From: Hemileia vastatrix
Taxonomy: Eukaryota; Basidiomycota; Pucciniomycetes; Pucciniales; Zaghouaniaceae
DNA: 64,000 bases
Assembly (NCBI GenBank): GCA_030280995.1
Contig: JASXTE010000015.1
Coordinates: 19,605,001 to 19,669,000, forward strand
Direction: 5' to 3'
Part shown: positions 33,907 through 45,734 of the stretch, piece by piece
How positions within the stretch are numbered: position 1 is the stretch's first letter
Layout: each line of letters starts with the position of its first letter
Program-made: the position numbers and the translations under genes
The notes under the pieces: model-generated
Databases searched by the model: none
What the model saw: only the letters and a program-made list of their open reading frames with translations
What the model was told of the DNA's origin: nothing

Positions 33907-34375
33907 CTGCATTGTATCTTATTAATGTATCGTGTCAGAGGATTGTATTGAGCCTGAACAGCATGATATTCCTTATCTTCTGATCCGTCAATCACGGAGT
34001 GAGCATCAAGTGAACGTGAGCGGACCATGGTGATCAAATAAGGCTTTCAATTCCATGTGTGATAAATATAGATGACTCAATATATTACAAGATGTCATCA
34101 CTTTATCATTAACCTTCTCATTCTCTTAACCATCCATACAAATATACAATCAATTGAAATATTTAACTTCTACTATTATTCACTTACTTGCATAAATGTC
34201 AATTCATTTGATCAATTTGCATATTTTCCATCATTCATTCACTTATTATTCATTTATGAAAATTTCCAAAATGGATATTCAAAGTGCAGGCTTCATATTG
34301 CATGCAAGAGGAAAAAGACAAGCCAAGTCCACAACCAATCAAAATCTTTTGGAAATTCATTCCATTGGCCAACTT
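33907..34375. other. Unique sequence with a small ORF cut by copia-2
   Basis: On the minus strand an ATG at 34,028 in good context (CACCATGG) starts MVRSRSLDAHSVIDGSED. It runs into the copia target site. With the insertion removed, the frame would stop about 9 codons later. Its base composition is less AT-rich than its surroundings. It may be a small exon or chance. Nothing else was seen before the LINE target site. Confidence 0.25.
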
Positions 34376-35131
34376 CTCCCCCCTCCATTTCCTCCCTAAA
34401 ATCATTCATTAGATCATACTCTAAATCCCTCCTTCTTACTCCTCCAAACAGTAATATCCTTCGGAAATTGAGGGGCGTTTTTAATCCTCTCCTCACCTTC
34501 AAAACTCTCTCCGGCCTTCCCATGGCGCAAGCCACTGTTTTTGAGCAGTGCCGTTCTGGTCACTTCCCTTTAAAACGGTACCTCTTTCGCTTCAAAGCCG
34601 CCGACTCCCCTCTCTGCCCACTATCCTCTCTCAACTCTAGTGATACACCTGAGCATGTCTTACTTTTTTTTTCCCTGCCCATGTGGAGTCACGAAAAATT
34701 CCTTTCTATGCTGCCAAAAAGCACAAAGTCCCATTCACTAATTCTGCTCTCCTCTCTCCCTCTACTATCACCCCACATGTCACTCTTTTCCTAATTAATA
34801 CTCAAAGATTTCTCAATAACCTACCCCTTTCACATTAGCTACTCTTCTGTTCCTTTTTTCCATTGCCCTCTTGGTTCTCCTCACCATGACTTCCTCCCTC
34901 ATGTACAGCTAAATTGAAAAAGGTTGGTGCAGCTTTTCAAAATTTCGCTCAACATACCCAGCAATTTTGGCAGGCAACAGGCTAGCAGGATGAAATAATG
35001 AGGGAAAATGCTGGGTAAGTTATGAAAAATTGTGGAAACCTCCATCAACCATTTTCAATGTAGCTGTACATAATTATCTTCTGTCATATATGCTGCGTTC
35101 CTTCATGCCCCTAGCTGGGTGAGATTGTAAG

Positions 35132-35162
<31 letters not shown>
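34376..35162 (+). mobile_element. 5'-truncated LINE with poly(A) tail
   Basis: The insertion has a 12-bp target duplication ATTGGCCAACTT (34,364-34,375 and 35,163-35,174) and ends in about 26 A. The plus strand encodes the C-terminal tail of a LINE polyprotein: LSGLPMAQATVFEQCRSGHF, then RFKAADSPLCPL and TPEHVL. This is the RNase H end and zinc-knuckle-like region of Tad/I-like LINEs. Frameshifts follow near 34,670. The rest is 3' untranslated sequence. Truncation at the 5' end is normal for target-primed reverse transcription. Confidence 0.85.
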
Positions 35163-35163
<1 letters not shown>

Positions 35164-35174
35164 TTGGCCAACTT

Positions 35175-36275
35175 GAGTACTATCAAATCCTGCAAGCATA
35201 ATTTAGCTTAAGCAATCTCTTTAAGGCAATTCAGCTATTGCTCAAAGTTGCCAAACAAGCGGAACATATGTTCAAAGTTTAGCACCAGTTTAAATATCTA
35301 TTATAAACCACCTTCCCAAATAATTAATTTTTTTTTCAAAACCTGAAATCCAAATGCCATATTCCTTTCAATTGTTCTATTGGCAGCATTATTTGCATGT
35401 GAGTTCTTTTCCACTGTCTAAAATTTGAGGATCTTACTTGTGGGTGTTTTTGCTGGTTAAAGCACAAGTGTTGTCAATGTTGATGTGATTGTTACTTTTG
35501 CTAATTTCTAGTGCTCTTTTGTACAAAATTAAATTATCTTTCTATACTGCTCTGCATTTGCTTATCATTCTGTGATAAAAAATATTTACAAATAGTGATA
35601 GTAATTAGTAACTTTGAGTATCCATTAAGAAAATTTAATGAGTCGTTTATATATGTATCTATCAAGGGTAGAATTGATTCCTCAGAAAATTAACTTTGGA
35701 GAATTCATTCTTCTTGTTTTTCCTTTGCCACTTGTCAGAATATTTAACTTGTGACCCTTACAATGAAGATATTCATATCTGGACCAAGATGTTACAGGAA
35801 CTCCTTCGTGTTTATTTTATGAGGTAATTGAATTCGATGCTCCATTTTATTTATTACAATACTATCATCATATGTAACCATGATTATTTTTCTTGTTCAG
35901 GCCTTATTTCTGCTAGTTAACATGGGAGTTGAATAATCATTTTCTTCTCCGATTCTCAACTTTGAATCCTTATTCTTCAAGCTAGGTGATCATTTTGACT
36001 CTTCATCAACAGCAGCAGCAGCATCAGAAGAAGAATTGTTGTAGTTGATTTTTCTCTTTTTATATACACTTATACTTTTTTTTTTTTTTTTTTTTTTTTG
36101 GGGGGGGGGGGGGGAGAGAGTTGTGACTTGGCTCTCTTTCTTATAATAAAAACTCAGATTTTTATGAGTGAGATATAAGCGCTCGCATTATATCTTAATG
36201 CAGATGATGATGAAAAAAAAAAAATACCTGAATTGAGGTTGAGACTAGTGTAAGTAACATTAAATACAGAGAAGT
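35175..36275. other. Intergenic with homopolymer tracts
   Basis: No gene was recognised. A run of T (36,076-36,099) is directly followed by a run of G (36,100-36,114). The last ~120 bases, including GATGATGATGAAAA and CTGAATTGAGGTTGAGAC, are also found at 56,410-56,580, so this is part of an unclassified repeat. Confidence 0.5.
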
Positions 36276-36595
36276 TGTTGGCCGGTTGTCTAGAAGGATG
36301 AAGAAATAAACAGAAGAAAAAGAAGAAGAAAAAGAAGAAGGAAGAAAAATAGGGAAAAGAAAAGAAAGAAAAAGAAAGGGAAAAAAAAAGGGAAAGAAAA
36401 TAATGACAAAAGACTTATAGGGGAAGTAAAAGCTATAGGTAAGTTATAATTTCTCTCTGCTAATAACAAGACAAAAAGTAATAGTTGAACCGCTCTTAAA
36501 GCAACCTTGTATTTATATGTTTCTTGAATTCTAGTAGTACTTAATAGTGCAATAAAAATTTGAGAAAAATATGTATCTTTGTAACTGATAGTTAT

Positions 36596-37732
36596 TGTCG
36601 GTCAGTCGTCTAGAAGAGGTAAGAAAAATAGGAGAAAAAGGAGGAGAGAAGGAGGAGGACAAAGGAAAATAAAGAAATATACCAAATATATATATATATT
36701 TTATTTGAGAGGGAGACAACGGTGAGCAACTTTGAGAGGTGACAAAAACTTAGATTTTATTAATAATAATATTATTAAATGTAAGGGTACTGCGCAGCAA
36801 ACAATTTTAATTACTATTAGACTTAAAGCAACCTTTGATTTGTTGTATAGAATTTAAATTAGATTTGTATTACTAATAAAAAAAAATATAAACGTAATAA
36901 AATGGTTATTTAATTTGTTGAGTGTGTAATAAGTGATGAGGCTACAGGGGATTATCCAAGGCCCTTTTATAGGCAATGGGTCCTCTGAAGCGCTACTATC
37001 TTTGTAAATACAATGATTAGAATGGAATAAAACAAATATATCAAAAGAGTAAATGAAACATAACAATATAGAGAAAAACATGAATCAATTAATTAAAACC
37101 CCAATTAAGAATCCAATTTCCCCGCCATTAATTCCCAAATCAGTAAGTGACAATAGTGACTAACTAAACAAGATTGGAAACATAGGAACTATGAGAAAAA
37201 TAATTCCAAACAGATGGTACAGTCTGATTAAAGGACATTTTAAGTGAAACAAAAAATAATTTGACGCAACAAAACATGCAATTAATCTCAATTTAGTCCA
37301 AATTAATTTATTTGTTTTTTCTAACACAATTAAGGGTCAAAAGAAGGGTCATTAATTATTGTTTAGTATCATATGAGAGGTATTATTTAATATATAAATT
37401 TAAGTAATTAATTTAAATATATTATAAATCAATTTTACACTTATAATTATAATATATGTTTTTCAATTAATTAAATATAAATTTATAATTATTAAATACA
37501 TAAAAATGCGCCATTATTTGTAGAATATATTATATTATGTTCAATTTAACTGTATACAAAAATATATATAACCAATAAATTAATGTAACACTTGTATATA
37601 ATAAAATACTTATATAATTTCATTATGCAATAAAATATTAAGTTATATTCATTAAATACAATTCTTACCCACTTTTTAAGGTTTTATAAGTTATATATCA
37701 TTTACTGGACTCCTGGAATAGCCTGGCTGACA
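36596..37732 (-). repeat. Gypsy-1 3' LTR
   Basis: This 1,137-bp repeat begins TGTCAGCCAGGC on the coding strand and ends GACTGACCGACA. It pairs with 44,600-45,734. Confidence 0.9.
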
Positions 37733-37767
37733 CTCCCTCACTCTAAAAAAAACAATAAAAAAAAATG

Positions 37768-40700
37768 CTAAGATTTTTTCTTTTTGTATTTTTTCAACAG
37801 AGCAGGCAGATTTGAAATTTCCTTGCCAGGTATCCATGCATCATGTTCAGATGATTTGTTCTTATATCTCAATAAATATTCAGTACCTCTCTCAGAAGTG
37901 ATAATTCTATCATTGAGAATTTTATCAATTTCTGCTGTTTCTGTGACTTCCTGAGGGTTCTTCTTAGGTATTCCTCTTCTTTTTGGAAATAAGTCACTGT
38001 TGGAAGTATAAGGTTTAAGCAAAGAAATGGGAAAGACAGGATGTTTCCTATCATATGGAGAATACAATACAACTTCTACTGCATTATCACCAACCATTCT
38101 TTTAACAACAAATGGTCCTACAAAATGATCTTTTAATTTGTGGTTACCCTGTAAATTGAAATGGACAGTAGAGATCAACACTTCATCACCCTTGTTAAAT
38201 GTGTATTCTTTACAGGATTTATCCCATCTTTTCTTTTCATATTCAAATTCTTTATCAATACAACTCTGAGCATGTTTTCTGCATAGCTGTTGCATTTGCA
38301 TAAAAGATTTTACACCAGGGTGTAATTCCAACTTAGGTAATTTATTATTGAGAATGTGAGCAGGAGTGTTTGGGACATAACCTAACCAAAGCTCAAAAGG
38401 CTATTTCTCAGTGACAGAATGAACAGTGCTATTATATGCAAATTCAAGACCAGGCAAAAGAGTGACCCAATCATGAGTAAATCTGTCATTGTCTTTATAT
38501 TTTAAACCAAAGGCACAACACCTTCTAATCATATCTTCCAGAGTTTGAATCATTCTTTCAGCTAGACCATCAGTCTGAGGATGGTGAGCTGTAGACAATT
38601 TTAACTCACAGCCACAAATATCCATCAAAGAGGTCCAAAACTCAGAAGTAAATTTTGGATCCCTATCAGAGATAATGGCTTTTGGAAAACCAATAATATT
38701 AAACATGTAAGACCACCATAAGAAAGCTAATTCTTTGGTGGATACATCTTTGTGGGTTGGAATAAATTTGCACATTTTAGTGAATCTATCCACTATTACC
38801 CAACAAGAGTTAAAGCTGTCTTTACCTGCAACAGGAAGACCAGTGACAAAATCCATATTAATGATTTGCCAGGGAGCACTAGGTGCTTCAATATGTTGTA
38901 ATAACCCTGCTCTCTTACCTGTTAACCTTTTAGATTTTTGGCAGGAATCACAAGATTCAACATATAATTTTGTGTCTTCAGACATATTAGCCCACCATGC
39001 AGTGTTTTTGATTCTAATCAAAGTTTTTTCAAGATCAAAATGACCAGCCAATATGTCATCATGACAAAGTTTGAGGATAGTTTCTTTCATTGAAGGAGGA
39101 ATAACAATTACATTGGTAAGCTTCCTTCTATAATATATATAACCATCTTCAATAGAAAACTTTCCTTTACTTAAAGCATTTTGGTACTTTGCAGGAAGAG
39201 TTTTTATTAATGCTTGAATTGAAGCATTCTTAGGATCATTCAAAATAGTAACTAATTTATTTAAGTCAGAATCTTTATCATATGAATCCAGTATTAACTG
39301 TAATAACTCTTCTTCCATATCAACTATAAATATACCATGTATATGAACAGTATCATCTTCAGGTACATAAGCAGGATTGGAGTCATTATTTGACAGAGGC
39401 AATCTGGAGAGCATATCAACATTAGAATGAACATTTCCAGCTCTATGGATAATTGTCATCCTTCCTCTGTATTCTTGAACCGCAAGTTGCCACCTGAACA
39501 TATGTCTGTTAGGTGTTTTGAGGTTTAAGAGAGATTTCACAGCACTACAGTCAGTTACCAACTCAAATTTTTGGTCATCCAAGTAGTAATGAAGTTTCTC
39601 AAGAGCCCAAACAACTGCTAAGCACTCCAATTGAGTGGCACCATATTTCAATTCACTATTCCTTAAGGTTCTTGAAATATAACAAATTACAACCTCTGAG
39701 GATTTATCATTAATAATTTGCTTTTGGTGAAGGGCAGCACCCAGACCAATAAAGCTAGCATCTGTATAAAGTACAAATGGCTTGTTAAAATCTGGGAGAG
39801 CCAATATAGGGGCTGTCATTAAGCAATTTTTCAATGTATTAAAAGCTTTTTGACAGTCATCATTCCAGAGAAAAGCAACATCTTTCCTGGTTAGTTTTGT
39901 AAGAGGCAAGGCTATGACCTGATAATTTTTAATATATTGTCTATAATAGCCACACATACCCAAAAAACTTTGGATTTCTCTTACAGAAGTTGGTGCTTTA
40001 ACATTTTGAATGGCAGCAACTTTATTATGGTCTACACAAATTTGTAAGCCTGACACAACATGGCCAAGGACTTTCAAAGATTGAAAACCAAATTTACACT
40101 TTTTTAAAGATAAGGTCATATTGATTTCATCCATTTTTTGGAAAACTCTATTCAAGTGAATCATATGTTCATCAAAAGTTTTAGAAAAAACAATAATATC
40201 ATCAATATAAACCATGAGCCAACCTTCAATAATTTCTTGATGGAAAGTGTTATCCATGACCTTCTGGAAAACTGAAGGAGCATATTTAGGGCCAAATGGC
40301 ATCCTAACATACTTATATATTCCCATATGAGTAGCAATAAGCAAAAAATTTTGAGAATTTTTCTCAACTGGAACTTGATGATAACCTTTATTACCATCCA
40401 GACAACTAATAAATTTTGCACCTTGAAAGGTAGCATGTATTGAATTAATTCTGGGTAAAGGATAAATATCATCAACAGTATAAGTATTTAAAGATCTGTA
40501 ATCTCCACATAATCTAGCTTTATCTTTTTCATAAGAAATTAAGACTGGGGAGATGACACAATATTTGGGGGTGACATCCACTTTCTCAATGATATTCATT
40601 TTCAATAATGTTTCAATATTATCTTCAATATCTTTTCTTTTTGATGGAGAAGCAGGATATGGTTTTTTCTTAAGGGTAGGAGGAATATCACTCAAATTAC

Positions 40701-43700
40701 AGGATAAGGTAATCTTCATTTCTTCCTGAACAATTCCCAAGACATGAGACCCATGAGCAAAAGCCATAGGGAAAGAGGTAATAGAGGCAACAATAGAATC
40801 TTTTTGTTCACAAGTCAACTGATCACCAAAAGAAGCAGTATTTATTTCATGTAATAAATCATCCATTTCAGTTGTTGTTCTACCTTTACATTGGGTCAGT
40901 GAGTTACAAGATTTCAACAAATGCCCAGAAGGTCTAGGAGAAGAAATTTTGAATTTTCTTTTCCCATTCATTCCTAAGGTAAAGCAATTATTTGCTGGGT
41001 CCAGTTTCACACCAAACATGGTTAAAATATCATTTCCCATAATAAAACAATTGCTCAAATTATCATTTTTCATGACAACAAACTCACAAATAGCTCTGAC
41101 AAAACCACCATTATATTTGAAGAATACAGAGGTTTTGTATTTGCCAATAGGAAATAAGGTAGAACCATACCCTCTCCATTTTTCAGAAGTTATAGGCAAC
41201 AATTTACTCAAATATTCCTTATCCACTGAAGCCAAAGCTTTTTCAGATACTACACTTCCTCCAGCACCAGAATCAAGAACTACATCAACATTTTTACCAT
41301 TAATGATAACAGGTGCCTTTAAAGGAGATATAGGAATAGAATGGTTAGTAATATCTTTAATTATCTCAGCATTTTCTACTGAAGATAAATTCAATACACA
41401 ATCTTCAGATATATTATTTAAATAATGGACATCATGTTCCAACATTAAAACATCTTTAACAGATTCATTGTCATAGGAGATATTACTTTCACAGTCACTG
41501 GAAGAATTATTGACATCAAGTTCAACTTCATCAGTGTCTTCATTTTGTTCAACAAGATGAATTTTCTTGTCACAAACATGACCCTTCTGCCACGGTTTGT
41601 TACATTTATAACAAGTATTTGTTGCATATTTTTTAGGTGCAACTGGGGCAGAGGGTTTACCAGATTTTTCTGGGAGCTTTATAGAAGGTTTATTCTGATC
41701 ATTATAAGATTTACTAAGGTAATTCTTTGGTTCATATCTATGGTTGAGTAGTACTTCATTACAGATATTAATGAAAGAAGAATTCTCCCTTACATGCTCA
41801 GTTCTAGCAACAATCAAATCCCTAAGAGAATTTGGTAATTTATACAAGATTTTATCTCTCCAAATATCATAATCCAACTTTGGATCAATTGCTCTAAGGA
41901 TTTTAGTTATTTTCATCAGAAAAACAATGGGCTTTTCAACAGAGGAGGATACATATCTAGTATTCTCATACAGTCTCTGCTGAGCTAACCTGAATTTTGA
42001 ACCACCAAACTGATTCTCAATCAAGGATTTCCAATCATTCCATGTATAATGATTGTTATCTAAAAGGACAGATTCATACCACATCAAGGCTACATTGGAA
42101 AATAAAGAAATTAGCTTAGAAACAATTTCTTCATCAGGTAGTTTATAAGATCTCTTTAAATTATCAATTCTCTGGATAAAGTGTTGCCAATCAGAGGAAG
42201 AATCACCATCAAAGGTAGGATATTGGTCTAACTTAGGCCAATTTTTCTGACTACTGGGATGGTCCACTTTTTGGGTTGAATTATTCATTATTAATAATTC
42301 CTGAAGTTTAGCCAGGTGTTCAGAAATTTCATTATTTACAGAAACAGCTGGTGCATGACCATCACAAGATTTTTTGCTAGTAGCAAAAGATTTTACAGAC
42401 TCATTGTCAGTTTGTTTAATGGTTGAAATATGAGGAAGAAAGAATGAACTTTGCTCAGGTCTTTTCCCTTTATTTTTATGCAGCTTATTTACAGAAATCT
42501 CATTTAATTCATTATTGGTGTTTAAGGTTGAGAACTTTTCCTGTAGGTCAGACACATAGTTTCTTATTCTTGGAATTTCAGACATCTGGTCATTTACTTT
42601 TGCAAGAGATAGAACATTTCTGTCCTCAGAAACTGAGTGTTTGGTACTTAGTGAATGGAAATCATTTTTTAGCTTCTTAAACTCATTTTGCAGAGATTTT
42701 ATTTCATTTTTGAATGAATAATTTTCCTCAATAAGGGGTTTCAATTCACTCAAGGTCTTATGTAGACTGATATTTCTATCTGAGATAGCTCTATGGTCAC
42801 TTCTTATTTGTTTTTGTTGACTAAGAACAATATTCAATGTTTCTTTGATTTTTAAATAAGCTGTATCTTGTACAGAAGAACTCACTTTACATTGCAAGTG
42901 TAAATTATTTAATCTATCATTTTCATGGATTAACACATCTCTCACATGTTTGTCTTTCACAATATTAAAATCAAGGGTATCTTTCAATATTTCCTCAGAA
43001 GTTTTTTCAATTAAGGTATAGATTTCAGGGGGAACAGAATCATTTTTAATTGCAAGAGAAGAATTAATTAAAGATGTAGAAGTTAAATGTAAAGGTTCAT
43101 CAAATGAAAATTTGCTAATTACATCAATAGGGCTACTAGTTACAGGAAGCTGTCTTTTAACAGGTTTAACTGTTCTTTCACCATGTTCAATAATATTACC
43201 TGCAGAAGAAGATTTATTAGAAAACATACCCAAGTGACTATCAACCAAATTACTTACCATGGCAGAGGAGGAAACTTCCCCTGGGACTGGGTTTGGGATT
43301 GTGCTTGGGCCTTCTTTCTCCTGCCTTGTTGGTAGGGATGAGGAGGTGGATGGAAATTGGGTGTTCTGGATGGGCCAGGCTGATGATGAGAAGGGTGTTG
43401 CACATTCTGTTGGTAGTGACTCATTAGATAATCCCATTTCCATTGCTCTACTTCCATAGTATTTGGATTTTGGATGGTTGAGCTGGGTGGCTTTGAAGGT
43501 TGATTGGGAGGCAACTGAGGAGGGGCCTGGGCCTGAATCTGGTTCCTGAGTTCTTGGACCTGATCCCACAATGTGTCTACCTTTGCTTTGTACGTCATAT
43601 TTTCTGTCTTCAACTCTTTTATATGACTGGATAGGTTGCTGATTTGTTGTGGCAGAGGAAGCTTTTTTATTTTGAAGCCTTTTGGAAGACCTTCTTGAGG

Positions 43701-43917
43701 CACTAGAGGCTTTACTTCCTTCTATGGTACTGGGGGAAGGGGGTTTGGTTTGTCTGCATTTCCTGTCATTTCCACATCCTGCAGTATGTGAATTCTTTGT
43801 GTTAGTATAAGATTTTTTATGACCAACTTTAGAAGAACTTACAGTGTCAGCATCATAGTCAATTTCTATTTCATTCACTTGCATGTTATCCATTTTTTCT
43901 GCCAAATTGTTGGACAT
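37768..43917 (-). pseudogene. Gypsy-1 Gag-Pol polyprotein, one nonsense codon
   Basis: The first 1,838 codons are open. A TAG at 38,403-38,401 interrupts, and the same frame continues through 37,768. Gag core lies near 560-740 and a zinc knuckle near 769-782 (CYKCNKPWQKGHVC). The protease has DSGAGG near 881. Reverse transcriptase has GDYRSLN near 1139 and YIDD near 1237. RNase H has TDAS near 1386. The integrase has an H2C2 zinc region near 1618-1660, with Asp near 1689 (NMDFVTGLP), Asp near 1751 (SDRDPKF) and Glu near 1787 (GLAERM). After the stop come a GPF module and a chromodomain-like tail (EIDKILNDRI, YKNKSSEHDAWIPG). The order PR-RT-RH-IN plus chromodomain is that of chromoviruses. 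An in-frame ATG at residue 220 overlaps the stop of an alternative ORF and may be the real start. Confidence 0.93.
43254..43769 (-). pseudogene. Gypsy-1 alternative-frame ORF
   Basis: In a frame other than gag, an ATG at 43,769 opens a 172-codon reading frame with one TAG (43,724-43,722). It has a basic block (LPKGFKIKKLPL), a predicted coiled coil (ISNLSSHIKELKTENMTYK), a proline-rich linker, WKWDYLMSHYQQ, and GPSRTPNFHPPPHPYQ, and it ends in Pro-Trp-stop. The stop and the ATG of the main frame overlap as ATGGTAA (43,260-43,254) in a good start context. Elements at 5,469-5,966 and 52,737-53,219 carry the same protein. Its role is unknown; a structural or Gag-accessory protein is one possibility. 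Confidence 0.6.
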
Positions 43918-44599
43918 ACTAGTGGGAAGATTTATAATTTACTTTTTATTTTATAAAAAAAATAATAAAAGTTAGTCAATAATTGCTCCAAATAAAAAAA
44001 AAATTTTATTAATTAAATTATAGAAAAAATAATTTTCAATATATAGTAATAAAAAAATTAATTTAAAAAAAAAATGGATTGCAAGGTTAAATTGGGAATA
44101 ACAATCAAGTTAATTCAACCAATTAATTACCAATATTAAATATGGCAATATATTTGGGACTAAGAACAATGTACTTTAAAGTCAACCAAAATTAACAATA
44201 ATTAATATAAAAAAAAATTAAATTAATAATTCAATTTTGTATTAAAAAATGTCAATTCTTCTAGGACTAAGAGGATTTAACACTCTATAATGGTCAACTA
44301 TGAAAAAAAAAAATTTTAAAAATTGAACACTTACACTCAGTGAATCAGCAATTAAGCCACAATCACTGTTATTGCAATAAAAATATAGTAATAAGAGTGA
44401 GAGGCGCAAAGTTGAACTTACTATAGTGATCAAAAAATCACTTCAAAATAATATAAAAATTAATATTATATAAACCTAAGATGTCGAACCCAAGTTCGAA
44501 ACACAGTCGCGGCAAAAGTTTCGTTTTGCTAGGTGGTCCGTGCGTTTTGTCGTTCGTCGCCAGGCTCGATCGTCGTCGTCGTTTGGAAAGGTCCCCAGT
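43918..44599 (-). other. Gypsy-1 5' leader
   Basis: This non-coding leader carries GGACTAAG...GTCAAC motifs (near 44,157 and 44,262). A tRNA T-arm-like stretch lies at about 44,495-44,515 (AAGTTCGAAAC then GTCGCGGCA), about 85 bases in from the LTR. No TGG-type primer site directly at the LTR border was recognised with confidence. Confidence 0.5.
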
Positions 44600-45734
44600 T
44601 GTTGGTCAGCCGTCTAGAAGAGGTAAGAAAAATAGGAGAAAAAGGAGGAGAGAAGGAGGAGGACAAAGGAAAATAAAGAAATAAACCAAATATATATATA
44701 TATTTTATTTGAGAGGGAGACAATGGTGAGCAACTTTGAGAGGTGACAAAAACTTAGATTTTATTAATAATAATATTATTAAATGTAAGGGTACTGCGCA
44801 GCAAACAATTTTAATTACTATTAGACTTAAAGCAACCTTTGATTTGTTGTATAGAATTTAAATTAGATTTTTATTACTAATAAAAAAATATAAACGTAAT
44901 AAAATGGTTATTTAATTTGTTGAGTGTGTAATAAGTCATGAGGCTACAGGGGCTTATCCAAGGCCCTTTTATAGGCAATGGGTCCTCTGAAGCGCTACTA
45001 TCTTTGTAAATACAATGATTAGAATGGAATAAAACAAATATATCAAAAGAGTAAATGAAACATAACAACATAGAGAAAAACATGAAACAATTAATTAAAA
45101 CCCCAATTAAGAATCCAATTTTCCCGTCATTAATTCCCAAATCAGTAAGTGAAAATAGTGAATAACTAAACAAGATTGGAACATAGGAACTATGAGAAAA
45201 ATAATTCCAAACAGATGGTACAGTCTGATTAAAGGACATTTTAAGTGAAACAAAAAATAATTTGACGCAACAAAACATGCAATTAATCTCAATTTAGTCC
45301 AAATTAATTTATTTGTTTTTTCTAACACAATTAAGGGTCAAAAGAAGCGTCATTAATTATTTTTTAGTATCATATGAGAGGTATTATTTAATATATAAAT
45401 TTAAGTAATTAATTTAAATATATTATAAATCAATTTTACACTTATAATTATAATATATGTTTTTCAATTAATTAAATATAAATTTATAATTATTAAATAC
45501 ATATAAATGCGCCATTATTTGTAGAATATATTATATTATGTTCAATTTAACTGTATATAAAAATATATATAACCAATAAATTTAATGTAACACTTGTATA
45601 TAATAAGATACTTATATAATTTCATTATGCAATAAAATATTAAGTTATATTCATTAAATACAATTCTTACCCACTTTTTAAGGTTTTATAAGTTATATAT
45701 CATTTACTGGACTCCTGGAATAGCCTGGATGACA
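44600..45734 (-). repeat. Gypsy-1 5' LTR
   Basis: This 1,135-bp repeat is highly similar to 36,596-37,732. The terminal GATGACA has one change against GCTGACA of the 3' LTR. Confidence 0.9.

Larger units (their letters stand above)
36596..45734 (-). mobile_element. Ty3/gypsy chromovirus element 1, nearly intact
   Basis: This 9.1-kb element has LTRs of 1,137 bp (36,596-37,732) and 1,135 bp (44,600-45,734) that differ at few sites. A perfect 5-bp target duplication GTTAT lies at 36,591-36,595 and 45,735-45,739. A purine tract (GAGTGAGGGAG on the coding strand) precedes the 3' LTR. The gag-pol frame has one internal stop. It inserted in an older LTR of the same broad family. Confidence 0.95.

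Noticed and set aside
34072..34794. A 240-codon plus-strand ORF that looks like a single gene
   Set aside because: The LINE target duplication at 34,364-34,375 cuts through it. The first third is AT-rich flank and only the rest is LINE tail, so it is not one gene.
44487..44520. Complete tRNA gene
   Set aside because: Only a T-arm-like and acceptor-like part is seen. No D-arm, anticodon arm or A box could be placed upstream.
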